From assembly GCA_029216955.1 (NCBI GenBank), contig JANAVB010016199.1:10229960-10293959 (forward strand): 64,000 bases of DNA. The letters are read 5' to 3'. The notes beneath the pieces were generated by a model. The model searched no databases, had not been told where the DNA came from, and saw only the letters and a program-made list of their open reading frames with translations. A program made the translations under genes and the position numbers. The DNA comes from Iris pallida (taxonomy: Eukaryota; Streptophyta; Magnoliopsida; Asparagales; Iridaceae). Below, piece after piece: positions 9,417-18,979 of the stretch. Within the stretch, counting starts at the first letter, position 1. The number at the start of each line of letters is the position of its first letter.

Positions 9417-10231
9417 TTAAACTGGTGGTGTCATCAAGCCGGTTATCTGTTGCTTCAGAGTCTGCAGTCGCTCTTCACGGGATTTCATCACTCGCTTCCT
9501 GGCTTCTTCCATCCCAGATTTTTCATTGAAGGTTGGCATAGTTACCATTCTGCGAGTGATTTCAGCATTATGAGCTGCAGCATATTCATCTCTTTCTTGG
9601 GTTAGAGCACCGAGTTGTTGAATTGCAGTTTGATGTTCGGTGACCTCATCTTCTAGTTCTTCCTGAAGACGAGCAATCTCCGCTTTCAATTCAGCAATTC
9701 TCTTTTCTTTTCTTTCAGCCACGGAGGTCACTGTTTCTACCTTGGAATTGTACTCAGCAGACTAAGCAGTGAAAGTATCCAAGAGAACTTGGAAATTGAC
9801 TCTCTCAACTGCAGCCTCCTGAGACATTCTTTCAAATTCGGCTTACACTAAAAGTTCTACCTCTCCTTTGTTCATCTCTTTGTAGCTCTTTGTTGAGGTC
9901 TCCAGCTCATCTAATATGTGATCGAGAAAAGTCGCCTGATCCTCGTCACCTTGCTCACGGATGGCATTAACTAAGAAAGAGGTTGGACCTCTAACCGTGG
10001 AGAAATCAGCTTCTTCTTTCTCCATCACTCTATCTATTAAAGGCCCCAATGAATCAAAAAAGAACTTGGTAAAAGACTTGATGACAAACTGATTGGTAGC
10101 CAAAGCACCAGGAGTAGCAGCTACTCCTACTGACGATGAAGTGGCAGGATATTCAGTCTCTTGTACTTGGACGGAGGGCTCTTTGAATAAGGGAACTAAA
10201 GTAGAGCTGGCTGCTCCTCCCGGTTGTTCCT
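9417..10231 (-). other. C-terminal exon of the Tat-1 antisense protein: helical region and coiled coil
   Basis: The 3' exon encodes a helical segment (FFFDSLGPLIDRVMEKEEAD) and then a strong heptad-like coiled coil (RIAELKAEIARLQEELEDEV; REERLQTLKQQITGLM) up to the stop at 9417. Stops at 9843 and 9762 interrupt it in frame. Tat-2 has a diverged coiled-coil tail in the same place, which supports this being the true C-terminus and suggests multimerisation. Confidence 0.65.
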
Positions 10232-10568
10232 CTGTAAAATTAAAATTTTGTCATTTTGACTATCATTTGCTACTATAAAAAAAGATCAAAAAGTGAAAGC
10301 AGATCTTACGATGGCTTGATCCGGCAACGGGCCTGTCATCTGTTGGAATAGATTCCAGCCTAGCAGAAGTAGCTTCAGACATTATTGCCTGACTACTGCC
10401 TGCCTCAGAGCCACATGACAAGTGACGACTGCTGCTAGCTATCGTCGTTGCAAGCACTATATCCATGCATACTGGAGGTGTTGGAAAAGATTCAGTTTCT
10501 ACATGGAATAAGAATAAAGATATCAGCTATCAATCTATTAAAAGAAGATTACTAATTTCATTCTATAC

Positions 10569-11961
10569 CTTGGGGATCGACAACAGGAGTTTCCTCCAAG
10601 GCTGTTTCTTCATCTGCTATCTTTTTCGGAGATGTCTGTACCTCAACATCCTTTTCAGGATCCAAGATGTCATCAGCAGCTTCAGGAGATACCTGCACCT
10701 CAACATCCTTTTCAGGATCCAAGGTGTCATTAGCAGCTTTGGGAGACACATGCACTTCATCATCCCCTTTAGGATTCTGTGTATCCTCAATATCCTCTGA
10801 GGATGTACTCTCCTCATTTTCATCTTCCTCCGGTGCCTCCCCACTGGCAATTGCAGCGGTTTGATCAACATAATCCTGTGAGCCGAAGTCACAGTCATTT
10901 AAAGCTTCGATCATCAAACGATCCTCCTCCTCGCGGATTTCTTCCGGTGTGGCAGGAGGTTGAGTAGTCTCCATCACTGGTAAAGAAGATCGCAAAGCTT
11001 CATGCTCTGTTTCTGCAATATCTCCTCTGGACTCTACGGCCTCATTTCTCTGGTCAACCTCTTCCCTCTGCTTAATCTCCTCCCTCTGTTCTGGACTAGG
11101 AGTTTTATGTCCAGACTCAGAAACAGGAGTGGGAGATGGCATGGTGATTCCAGCTGCAGCGTTCACCACTATCGAAGACAAGACTTGCCTTGGAGGAGAA
11201 ACTGTTCTTTTTCTTCTTCTGTGGGCCAGCTTCTTCTTTCTATACAGAGGTCTCTCAGGACTCTCTACAGTTATTACCTCGACCTGTTTTTGAACAGAGG
11301 TCGGTATAGCTGCTTATTCCCGTTGGATTGTCTCGGCCAGCTGCCCAGATTGCGATCTAGTAGTAATCTTTTCTGAAGAATGTTCCAAGATCAATTTCTT
11401 CTTTGCAACTGGAGAAGAAGGTTCTTCTCTCCTTCTCCTCTTCTACTTGGCTGGAGATTTAATAACCTTCAAAGAAACTCTTAATGGTTGGTTGACTTCC
11501 TCAGGGAAGTTTGCTTCCCTGGAGGCTTCCAATGGATCATCCACTGGTTCATGTTCTTCGTCATTATTTGGAGCTAATATATCAGTTGCTCCTTTCTTCA
11601 GACGATTTGCTGTTGCAAAACTATCAACAAGGTTATAGTTATCAGCAAAAGTATTTGCAGCAATATAAAACAATGAATATGTATAGAGCATTCTAGGGCC
11701 ATTATTATCCTTGTTTGGCATCGAGAACACTGTCTTTGTGTCTCGAGCGTTGTAGTAGGCCCACGCTCTGGCACCATCGATCAGATATCCATTTCCTTGC
11801 AGGCAAGTGATAGCGTTGCCCACATGGAACTGGTCATAACCAAATTGACGAGCGAAGCGACTCGACAAATATGGTTCAAGATAGCACTCCTCTTCAAATC
11901 TGTACACCAAGTGCGATGGTCTGATCATCTTCAACCATTCAAAAGCTGCTCTACCTATTGG
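10569..11961 (-). other. Linker of the Tat-1 antisense protein, acidic and repetitive
   Basis: Same exon and frame as the mobile-domain region. It starts with a folded-looking segment (YRFEEECYLEPYLSSRFARQ, then ARAWAYYNARDTKTVF), passes a basic patch (KRRRREEP; RKKKLAHRRRKRT) that could serve as a nuclear localisation signal, and ends in a Glu/Asp-rich stretch with three imperfect repeats of LDPEKDVEVQVSPEAADD (nt about 10580-10740). Stops at 11443 and 11314 interrupt it. Tat-2 has a comparable acidic linker with a different repeat. Confidence 0.6.
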
Positions 11962-13694
11962 TTACCTCCCAAGGTCAACCAGATTTGGTGCCATAAATTC
12001 ATAACCAGTTGGAGGAGGAGAGCAATAAAAATTCCATCCTTTGCCAAGGTTCAGGGTACGTCTGCAGTCCTTCAGGCTAATATATATCCACTTGCCCTGT
12101 GAGAATCTGCGCAGAAAACTGCCACCAACTGCTCCCATGGCAGGGTTCATCAATGTCGGATGGTGTAGGAGCAACCATTCGAATAAGTAGGTGTAAGGTA
12201 ACTCCAGTCTAGGGAAGTTCCCCTTATTACCCTTACACTTGAGCATGGAATCAACATACAGACGAAGACCTGTATTTATTCTACAAGTCATCGCTGATAG
12301 TAAATCCATCCGGTAGCCGAAGACTAACCGGACGGCAGCAAAAAGAACACCGCAGTGGAAACGGTCTACAGCGCTTGCTCCAGGCACGACGAATCGATGG
12401 AGCCAGTATGTCAAAAATCCTGCCAGCTGAGCTTCTTTAGACATGGACCTGTAGCCCATTCTTATAAGGCTTTCAATATAGTCTCCAGCCTTGAGTGGAG
12501 GGTACTGATGTTCATCAGTAACCTTGATATCCATTCTCTTATTTTCTTCCATCAGACTGATCACTTCGCTGTTGCTGAGGGGTTGGAAGAAATTTGGGTT
12601 ACATGAATCATGATCTTTGGTCTTTTTCTCAATAATATGGTTAAGAAAAAGATAAGTCAACCATTTTGATGAATAGCATATGCCAGAAGAGCCACTTTTG
12701 TAGTATAGAGAGCATATGTTATAATGGCACAGTAGTTCGTCGAAGACTGCTACCATCTTTGAATTTTCTCGAAGGAGTCTATCTAACTCGTCGTTGATTG
12801 GGACATACTCCTCGTAAGGAAAATCTCCTATTGGTAAACACGAGATGTACTTCATCTCGTGGAGGGCCAATCCCATCTCCTCGCAGGGCATCATAAACGT
12901 CCCTGTCCTGTAGTTATACCTCTCTGCCAGAGCCAAAAACAGATGAGGATTTGGGAGGAATCCATATACGGTAGCATGTACCGCATTATAAAGCTCGATC
13001 TCTTTAAGTTTGTCTTCAAACTGGACTAATATCCAGTTGGCAATACAGCTCCATCTCTTGATGTCTGGGTTCACCAGACCGGTCAGCCGGATGTCCTGAT
13101 CCGGATATCTGCCTTCAGCCTTTACATACTCATTTGCAAAGATTGGAGTCATCACAGGCAGCAATAAAGAAGAGTTCTCTGGAGGGATGCACCCTGGATT
13201 CAACCCTCTGAGTAAAGAACTGTGTCGCTTAGAAGAGCTATAGAACATGTCTTCATTGTGCGGGCCTTTCTTGACACAGATCTTTCCTGTCTGTGCATGT
13301 TGAAGAGGAGTAATGTCCCAATCCATCCTCCTGGGATGGCTTGCATGAGCATATTGTGCTAGAGGGAGGCATCTAGCAATGTCTGGTAACAAGATCAATT
13401 TCTTTTTTCTTTGGAAAGTTCTTTGCTCAACACGGGGTCTTGGTTGAGAACTTTTGTCAATGGCTTCACCAAATTGGAACATAGGTTTCTTGTGAGTGAT
13501 GGCGTCAGTAGACTGCAAGGACTGCCCATTCATCAGACTTAACAAAGTCTTATTGTCCTGTGCTATCAAAATAGTTTGGCGAGAGGATGGAAGGGCATAT
13601 TGTGGAAAGAGCACATGGGATAAGTCCTCTTTAAATTCTGATTCTGCAAGAGTTCCTACGAAGGTTTCATATTCAGGATCCTCTCTGGTATCAA
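11962..13694 (-). other. Plant-mobile-domain-like region of the Tat-1 antisense protein
   Basis: The family-like core reads RYNYRTGTFMMPCEEMGLAL then HEMKYISCLPIGDFPYEEY, matching the pattern W/Y-x-x-x-T-x-T-F-x-x-P-x-E-E-M followed by a helix and L-P-I-x-G. A second conserved helix pair reads AQLAGFLTYWLHRFVVPGAS and GVLFAAVRLVFGYRMDLLSA. No known catalytic residues can be assigned; despite the name 'aminotransferase-like', enzymatic activity is not established for this family. The region ends at the TAA at 11962, but coding resemblance continues unbroken past it (AAFEWLKMIRPSHLVYRFEE), so the stop is a nonsense change and not the natural end. Confidence 0.72.
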
Positions 13695-13754
13695 CTGCAT
13701 CAAACAGATAGAAACAAAATTCAGTACAAGTCAAGTCAGAAGATTTTGTTATCA

Positions 13755-13930
13755 GATTGCGCAAACTTCAGATTGCGCAAGCATCAGATTGCGCTGACAA
13801 AGCTTGCGTAAGTATCTGATTGCGTTGACAAAGCTGGCGTAAAACAACAGTTTGCGCTGATAATCTTGCGCAAATCAGCCGATTGTGCTGACTTTTGCCA
13901 GCGTAATTCAACCGATTGCGCGAGAAGATA
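13755..13930 (+). repeat. ATTGCGC-motif array inside antisense intron 1
   Basis: At least seven copies of (CAG/CCG)ATTGCGC and close variants such as ATTGCGTTGACAAAGCT lie in the first intron (14079-13695) of the antisense gene. The same short motif is scattered through the neighbouring 3' LTR (for example near 14356, 14552 and 14693). Confidence 0.7.
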
Positions 13931-14290
13931 TTCTTCATAAAAATGAAGAATATTGGGGTTCGTGCAACCTAAGCCCTAAAAAGGGTTGCGCAGTATGACC
14001 GGATCTCTAAAAAGAGATAGGGTTCGAGGTTCAGTTATGTCGAAAAACCCTAAAAAGGATTTTCGATCGGGTTATCTACCTCGTACAGCAGGGTGCGCAG
14101 CTTCGGGACGGGAAGGACGTGGCGCAACCTGAGTTGAAGACTCGGCGGGGGCCTTGCCCTTGTCGGCGGCGGAGGAGCGCTTGGGAGCCATGAAAGGTCG
14201 ACGGAGAAGAAAGGAGGAATAGGCTCGGGATTTTTCTCTCTTAAACACAATGAAAACAAGTAAAGAATAATATGAAGAACGAAGGGAACT

Positions 14291-14297
14291 ATTTATA
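14291..14297 (-). promoter_or_regulatory. TATA box of the Tat-1 antisense gene
   Basis: CTATAAATAG on the minus strand; the TATA lies 100 bases upstream of the ATG at 14191, leaving room for a leader of about 70 bases. It sits 50 bases outside the inferred 3' LTR start. Tat-B has the same arrangement (TATA 85 bases from its ATG). Confidence 0.7.
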
Positions 14298-14331
14298 GTT
14301 TTTCGAGAGCAACGGCCGCCTCAAATTGCGC

Positions 14332-14346
14332 CAAAAAAGCAGGGGC
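14332..14346 (+). promoter_or_regulatory. Tat-1 polypurine tract
   Basis: The purine-rich run AAAAAAGCAGGGGC ends directly before TGATTCATCC, the inferred start of the 3' LTR. This is the expected primer site for plus-strand DNA synthesis. It is not fully purine (two C), and no second LTR is available for comparison. Confidence 0.5.
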
Positions 14347-15334
14347 TGATTCATCCGATTGCGCAGACAGCTCATCATATGCGCAACTTGATTTAAAATT
14401 CAAAATTCAAAGTATTTCAAAATTTTGAATAAATTCAACTTTCGAAAACTTTGAAGAGGGTCTTGTAGGTCCTAAAAAATCAAGTTGCACCCATCAACAA
14501 AGTCATGAAAATCAAGAAATACATCTTTCAAATGAACTGCACAGGAGTCAGATTGCGCATCATTTAGACCGCGCAGACTAGTCTGCGCACACACTCAAGT
14601 GTGCAAGCTGACGTGGCAAATGTCATCATTACCTGACACAATCAAATCTTCTGACAACTGACAGCAGAAAGAAAGACGAGACTGTTCGTTTATTGCGCTG
14701 CACAGCGCTCGAGGACAGCTGTACATGCAGCGCAATCTACCAGACTGGCTGTTACGCCATCCAACCCAGCGCAATCTGAAGTCAGCACAATTCATGTGGC
14801 GCACTTCATCATGACAACTGACAAATGTACACATGGCATTCATGCCATCAATTGCTTACTACGTGGCAACCGTCTACACACGATCATGCGTAATTCAATC
14901 AAAAGATGCCATGTGTCCAAGACAGTTGGCCTACGATCCAACAACTGCCAGCGCAGACTGATGCTGCGCAAGCCAGTCCATGCATAATCCAACTTGCGCC
15001 ATTCAAAATAACTAAAAGTTAGTTATTTCCAGAACTATATAAACAGAGTTTCAAGTCTTCATTCAAGGAGATCAGACATAAAGTTCAGAAATATCAGAGT
15101 GTTCAGGAGTTCTTGCCCAAGTGCTGCTGCATTCTTCCGAGGCTATCGTCTTCAAAGTTCACATCGTCCAAGGGATAAAGTAATCGTCAACTAGATTGGA
15201 TTCCTACAGTTGTACTTTCCCAGAATTCTTGTAATCTCTTTACAAAGTTTGTTGAAATAAAGTTCATGCTTTTGTTTTTGCAAACAAATATATTCTGTTT
15301 ATTCAAAATCAGTTACATTCATAGGACTACATCA
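14347..15334 (+). repeat. Tat-1 3' LTR
   Basis: Starts TGAT and ends ATCA, a 4-bp terminal inverted repeat with the usual TG...CA. It contains a TATA box (TATATAAA, 15036-15043) and a poly(A) signal (AATAAA, 15256-15261), so U3, R and U5 can be placed. U3 is strewn with the GCGCA/ATTGCGC motif. The boundaries are inferred from ends, polypurine tract and signal spacing, because the 5' LTR is outside the window. Confidence 0.6.
15036..15043 (+). promoter_or_regulatory. TATA box in Tat-1 3' LTR
   Basis: TATATAAA followed by CAGAGTTTCAAGTCTTCATT; about 215 bases before the AATAAA, which marks the likely start of R some 30 bases downstream. Confidence 0.65.
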
Positions 15335-15446
15335 GCAGCAAAAAGAAAAGAAAGTAAAATCTAGCAATACATAGTTTGGTCAGGTTGACAGCACTTCGCC
15401 TTCATCAAAAAGCAGTTTCGTGGCCCTCAAAAGAAGTCATGTTTTA

Positions 15447-16448
15447 CTACTGAGAAGCAAACAAGGCTGTTGAATCTCCAATGAGCTGCACGGAGGAGGG
15501 CAAATATAGCATACTTTTCTCCCCTTCGTATTGCGGATACCTTAGCCCCGCTCCTCCAAAAGACCATACCTTCAAAACATCCCTAATAGTGATTTTGCCT
15601 ACTTGGAGAGCCGTGAAAATAGGACTTTCAGGATGACGCCTGACCACGGTCCGACTCTTCGATGTATAAAGGTTCTTCCTACCATATAGGGAAAACTCTT
15701 CCGAAACATGGGGATTTCTGAGTTGTTTGGTATGTATGCCAAAATGGCACGGGGAAAACTCTTTCGAAGCATAGAGAGTTCTAAGCTGTCTGATGTGTAT
15801 GTCAGAATCGTGCATCTTCACTCTATCGCCGATACTGGTCCTGGAAAGATTCGCTAGCTGAATCCCTGTAAAAAAGAAAAAGAAAAGGAAAAAAAGGGGT
15901 TAGCAGTTCGAAGAAAACAACATTCAGCCAAATAGACCCCATACGGCCCAGTTATGAGGAATGCGCATGAGACACATGCTGCTCAGTCTTAAAGCGCTTA
16001 TGCGATTTTGTTATGCAATGTTCATACGGCTAAGCCATGAGGCATTTATGCGGATCAGTTATGAGATGTATATGCGATTTGGTCACGAGGCATCCATACG
16101 GTTCAGCCATGTAGCGCTCATACGGCTCAGGTATGATGTATCCATGAAGGTTAGTGGTGCTTATGCAGCTCAATCCATACGGCCCCATCATACAGAACAC
16201 ATACAGCCCCATGAGATGGGGGATATATCGATCATGCCCAAAAGCACAGAGGCAATCTATGACAGGCCCGCGCATAAAATATACGATATGGCCATTCAAA
16301 TTTAAGTCATCGTTTTTCCACCGTCCTTACCCTTAACAGGGGGTTGCTCGTCAGGATGAACGGAAGGAGAGTCCATAGCACTCGACGGAGAGGCAAGTCC
16401 CTTCCCTTTGGCCGTAGCACCAGTCGACTTCGAAGCTTTCGGATCCAT
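15447..16448 (-). pseudogene. Tat-B antisense gene, exons 1 and 2 (5' part only)
   Basis: Exon 1 runs 16448-16331 and encodes MDPKASKSTGATAKGKGLAS with a Pro-rich end; the donor is GTAAGG. Exon 2 starts at 15865 after a pyrimidine-rich acceptor (TTTTTTACAG). Exon 1 is 118 bases, giving a phase-1 intron as in Tat-1 (112 bases). Exon 2 is open to TAG at 15447. It holds a short internal repeat (RQLRTLYASKEFS, KQLRNPHVSEEFS) and ends with PSSVQLIGDSTALFAS, weakly like the start of Tat-1 exon 2 (PSSRQTILIAQDNKTLLSL). The mobile-domain region itself is missing, removed by the Tat-1 boundary. Confidence 0.55.
15950..16200 (+). repeat. ATGCGGCTCA-type repeats in Tat-B antisense intron 1
   Basis: About ten degenerate copies of a 24-28 bp unit around (T)ATGCGGNTCAGCCATGAGGCAT. 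They lie within the first intron (16330-15866) of the antisense gene. The core ATGCGGC returns many times in the Tat-B LTR-like region (16795-17530). Confidence 0.65.
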
Positions 16449-16532
16449 GGCTAAATGGGACAGAAAAGATGACGAAGATGATGAAGACGAAGGAAAAAAA
16501 GTTGAAAGAAAAACTCTCTCCTCATGGCCCAT

Positions 16533-16539
16533 ATTTATA
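16533..16539 (-). promoter_or_regulatory. TATA box of the Tat-B antisense gene
   Basis: GCTATAAATATGGG on the minus strand, 85 bases upstream of the ATG at 16448. Same sequence core and nearly the same spacing as in Tat-1. Confidence 0.7.
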
Positions 16540-16559
16540 GCTCTTTAAAGTGGAAACAG

Positions 16560-17960
16560 ATGAACGTCGCGTCGGTTAGCGTGACATTAAAGATAATGAC
16601 GACTCTTGGGGATTTTTATCCTTAATAACTGTGATTGTCGCTTCGATTCTCGTATCCATTAAAGATAATGATGGCGTTCGGGGATTTTATCCTTAGTTAC
16701 CGTCAGCTTTATCTAGAAAAAAGAGCCCAAATCAAAAGCCAAATCAAGACATTAAATACAGCAGTGACAGCTGGCAGTATGGATGGGATCTTCCTGCGGC
16801 ACAAGATCTACCTGCGGCCCAAGAACGTCATTGCGGCTCAAAATTTCCCTGCGGTACGATGTCTCTCATGACTCGAAGATTTTTTTATAGCTTGACATAT
16901 GTCCATGCTTCTTATTCAAAGTATTCCAAATATGCAACTTGAAAACTTTGATGGGGTTCTTGTAGAAGCATAGAAAATATGGGATTCATGCGGATCACAA
17001 CTAAACCGCATGAGTACTCTGGAACAGATTGACCTGTATAAAGAAAAGCCGCATGATAGACTCAGCATGCCCCCTGTGGCCTATCTTCACCAGACTGACT
17101 TTTTAGCCGCAGAAAGAATAAGTTACTTATGCGACCAAGCTGATCAACCCTTCTGATAAAGCTGACAAAACTCTGTCAAAATTGGCAAAAATGACAGCAC
17201 TGACAAACTCTGACAAACTATGACACTCTGACAATAAAGAAGATAAGATGATGTCAGACAAAACGTCATGTCACCAGTCTGGACATGGCCATGCGGCCAA
17301 TATGACTGCGACCCGAGCCGCATGAGCCTTATGCGGCTCAATCTATATGCTTCATGCGGCCAAGGGTGACTGCAATCTGAGCCGCATGAGCTTTATGCGG
17401 CCCAAAATTTAGAACATATGCGGCTAAAAATTCCCCAAGCTACATGCGGACCAAGGAAGACTGCAACTTAAGCCGCATAAGTCTTATACGGCCCAGCATG
17501 GCCGAACACTGAAATACTTATGCGGCTCAAAATGACTCAAGCAGATTGATCCTATCCTGTGATAGGACACGTGGTAGGCTGACCAAGTCTCAACCACCCA
17601 GATTTGCTGCAACAAAATCCGAACAAGTCGCCAGATGGCGGCCAAGGAGCGGGTCTTTGTGCGCTGCTGTAGCCATATAGCCATGCGACCATCCATACGG
17701 CTCAAGAAATCTACTACTATAAATAGCAGGGTGCCACACCCCTGCAAAAGGCTGGCAACCTACGAAGGATAATTTCTTCAAGAGCAAGGAACGCGTCAGA
17801 TAGTCCAAGGAGTACGATAGAGTTGCTACACTTTCCCGAGCCTCTATCGTCACCCCCGAGAATCAAAACTAAACAATTTTACTTTGACTATTTCCTAGGA
17901 TTTCTTTCTCGGCTTTCTCTTGTACAAGCGAGTTTGCAGTCAAGTTCAATTCATTTGTTG
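16560..17960 (+). repeat. Tat-B 3' LTR-like region
   Basis: Non-coding. It opens with an 82-bp direct repeat pair (ATTAAAGATAATGACG... at about 16589 and ATTAAAGATAATGATG... at about 16661), continues with many ATGCGGC motifs, then a TATA box at 17718-17725 followed by a leader-like segment. A segment resembling the Tat-2 LTR (CCTCTATCGTCACC compared with GATCTCCACCGTCAC) lies near 17840. Ends are not determined. Confidence 0.45.
17718..17725 (+). promoter_or_regulatory. TATA box in Tat-B LTR
   Basis: CTATAAATAGCAGGG, a canonical plant TATA, at the end of the ATGCGGC-rich stretch. It is the probable sense promoter of the element. Confidence 0.6.
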
Positions 17961-18480
17961 TGATATTTAATGGCGAACATTTACCGATTAGGAGATAGAT
18001 TCCCAATGTAGCATACCAATGACACAAAGAAGCAGATGGACACCTCCCTCTAGCAAGCTCCACCCCCAAGCTTCCTTCCTCAAGAGCTTCCTTAGCAATG
18101 TCAAGCTTCTAGCCTCCTTGGAATGAAAATAGTGGGATTTGGAATGGTGTGCTAGGGTTTTCTCTTCTCTAGTTGGAATAAAAGGAAATGAACTAAAGGC
18201 TTATCATGAAGGGTTTTATATATAGTTTCATTAGGGTTAGGGTTGGGTTATAGGAATGGATAAGATGACTTAAAGGTCCTTCCTCTTTTTTCATGACTAG
18301 AATCTTTATTAATGTGTAAATAATTTATTAACCAACTAACTAACTAACTTGTCTATAGATGGCTATTCTAATTAATCAAGTCTATTGGTCAAGTCTAATT
18401 AAATGGGGTCCACCATGTCTATTGAATAGGCTAGTCTACCAATATATACAACCCTCATATTTAAATAGAAATATATACAC
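17960..18480 (-). repeat. Unclassified LTR-like fragment, minus strand
   Basis: On the minus strand a TATA box (TATATAAAA, 18222-18214) is followed by a leader-like stretch with CCCTAGCACACCATTCC and then a G/A-rich AAGCTTGG series near 18060-18110. This layout resembles the U3-R-U5 of a plant Ty3-type LTR, but I see no termini or internal region. It also holds a (CTAA)n run near 18333. No coding sequence is present. Confidence 0.35.
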
Positions 18481-18499
18481 GAATGAGATAATTATAAAA

Positions 18500-18910
18500 T
18501 GACAAAAATACCCCTGTTCTAGAAATGTGGTAGTAACAAGTTTTTGCTGCTGGCATAGCACGTTTGGGGCGCATGGCCCGTGCTGCCTTGGACTTCTTCG
18601 TACTAGGCCGCTGGGGCGCGTAGTACTCAGAATCCAAATTCTCCTTGCCACTACAGCGAGTGAGTCTATCAAAGACAGAGACCTTCTGTGGCGCATCGGA
18701 GGTGATGCGCGGGGCACCTGCTCCGTCGACGCATCTTCCTCGCCTGAGAGGGAGATGGCTGGGGACTGTAGTCAGCCGCACGTTTCCCCGAGAGATGCAC
18801 TACACCGGTGGGCGCATCTTGGTTGCAGAGGACGTCAGCAGGAAGGGAAGGCTGGATCGGCGCATCCCCTTCGGTGGTGGTGCCAGAGGCGTCGATCTTG
18901 CGCACCCGTA
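18500..18910 (-). pseudogene. Inverted fragment of a Tat gag leader
   Basis: The minus strand encodes VSVFDRLTR (18684-18660), followed by ENLDSEYYAP and TKKSKAARAMRP. The Tat-2 leader has the same series (TSVFDRI, LDSEYYAP, KKSKTARPI), and Tat-1 has SVFDRL. The upstream part is Gly/Arg-rich. The fragment is GC-rich compared with its AT-rich flanks, and it lies between an LTR-like fragment and a copia LTR, in opposite orientation to all nearby Tat elements. How it arrived (truncated insertion, capture or rearrangement) cannot be decided here. Confidence 0.6.
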
Positions 18911-18979
18911 TCTCCACTCAAATAAATCTTATCCAATAATTCAAAATGATTTTACCCAAAATCAATTTTCTTTGAACCA

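Larger units (their letters stand above)
9417..14191 (-). pseudogene. Antisense plant-mobile-domain-like gene of Tat-1 (four exons, five in-frame stops)
   Basis: Exon model read from sequence: exon 1 14191-14080; exon 2 13694-10569; exon 3 10498-10310; exon 4 10231-9417. Every junction has GT/AG, all introns are phase 1, and the total (4242 bases) is divisible by three. The predicted 1413-residue product has a basic Ser/Lys/Ala-rich start (MAPKRSSAADKGKAPAESS), a plant-mobile-domain-like region (about residues 255-490), an acidic low-complexity linker, and a C-terminal coiled coil. In-frame stops lie at 11962, 11443, 11314, 9843 and 9762; the frame is otherwise continuous over 4 kb. The domain (aminotransferase-like, plant mobile domain) is known both in transposable elements and in the host MAIN/MAIL1 proteins. 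Antisense extra ORFs downstream of pol are known in Tat elements. The product's role in the element life cycle is unknown. Confidence 0.78.
1..15334 (+). mobile_element. Tat-1: Ty3/gypsy Tat-lineage LTR retrotransposon, 5' end outside window
   Basis: The order leader, gag, protease, RT, RNase H, second RNase H, integrase, antisense gene, 3' LTR is seen directly. A second, archaeal-type RNase H between the Ty3 RNase H and integrase, and extra ORFs between pol and the 3' LTR, are known hallmarks of the plant Tat lineage (Ogre, Retand and relatives). The 5' LTR and primer binding site lie left of position 1. The copy is inactive: gag-pro-pol is spread over three frames with several in-frame stops. 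The right boundary is the inferred 3' LTR end at 15334. Confidence 0.9.
15335..17960 (+). mobile_element. Tat-B: 3' end of a second Tat element
   Basis: The 5' part of an antisense gene (minus) is followed by LTR-like sequence with a plus-strand TATA box, the same order as in Tat-1. The left edge is the 3' end of Tat-1, which suggests that Tat-1 inserted into Tat-B or that the two recombined. Its gag-pol is not in the window. The right edge is approximate; I could not find a convincing LTR terminus. Confidence 0.6.

Noticed and set aside
15961..16305. Plus-strand ORF of 114 codons rich in Met/Arg/His
   Set aside because: Translation of the ATGCGGCTCA repeats in the antisense intron.
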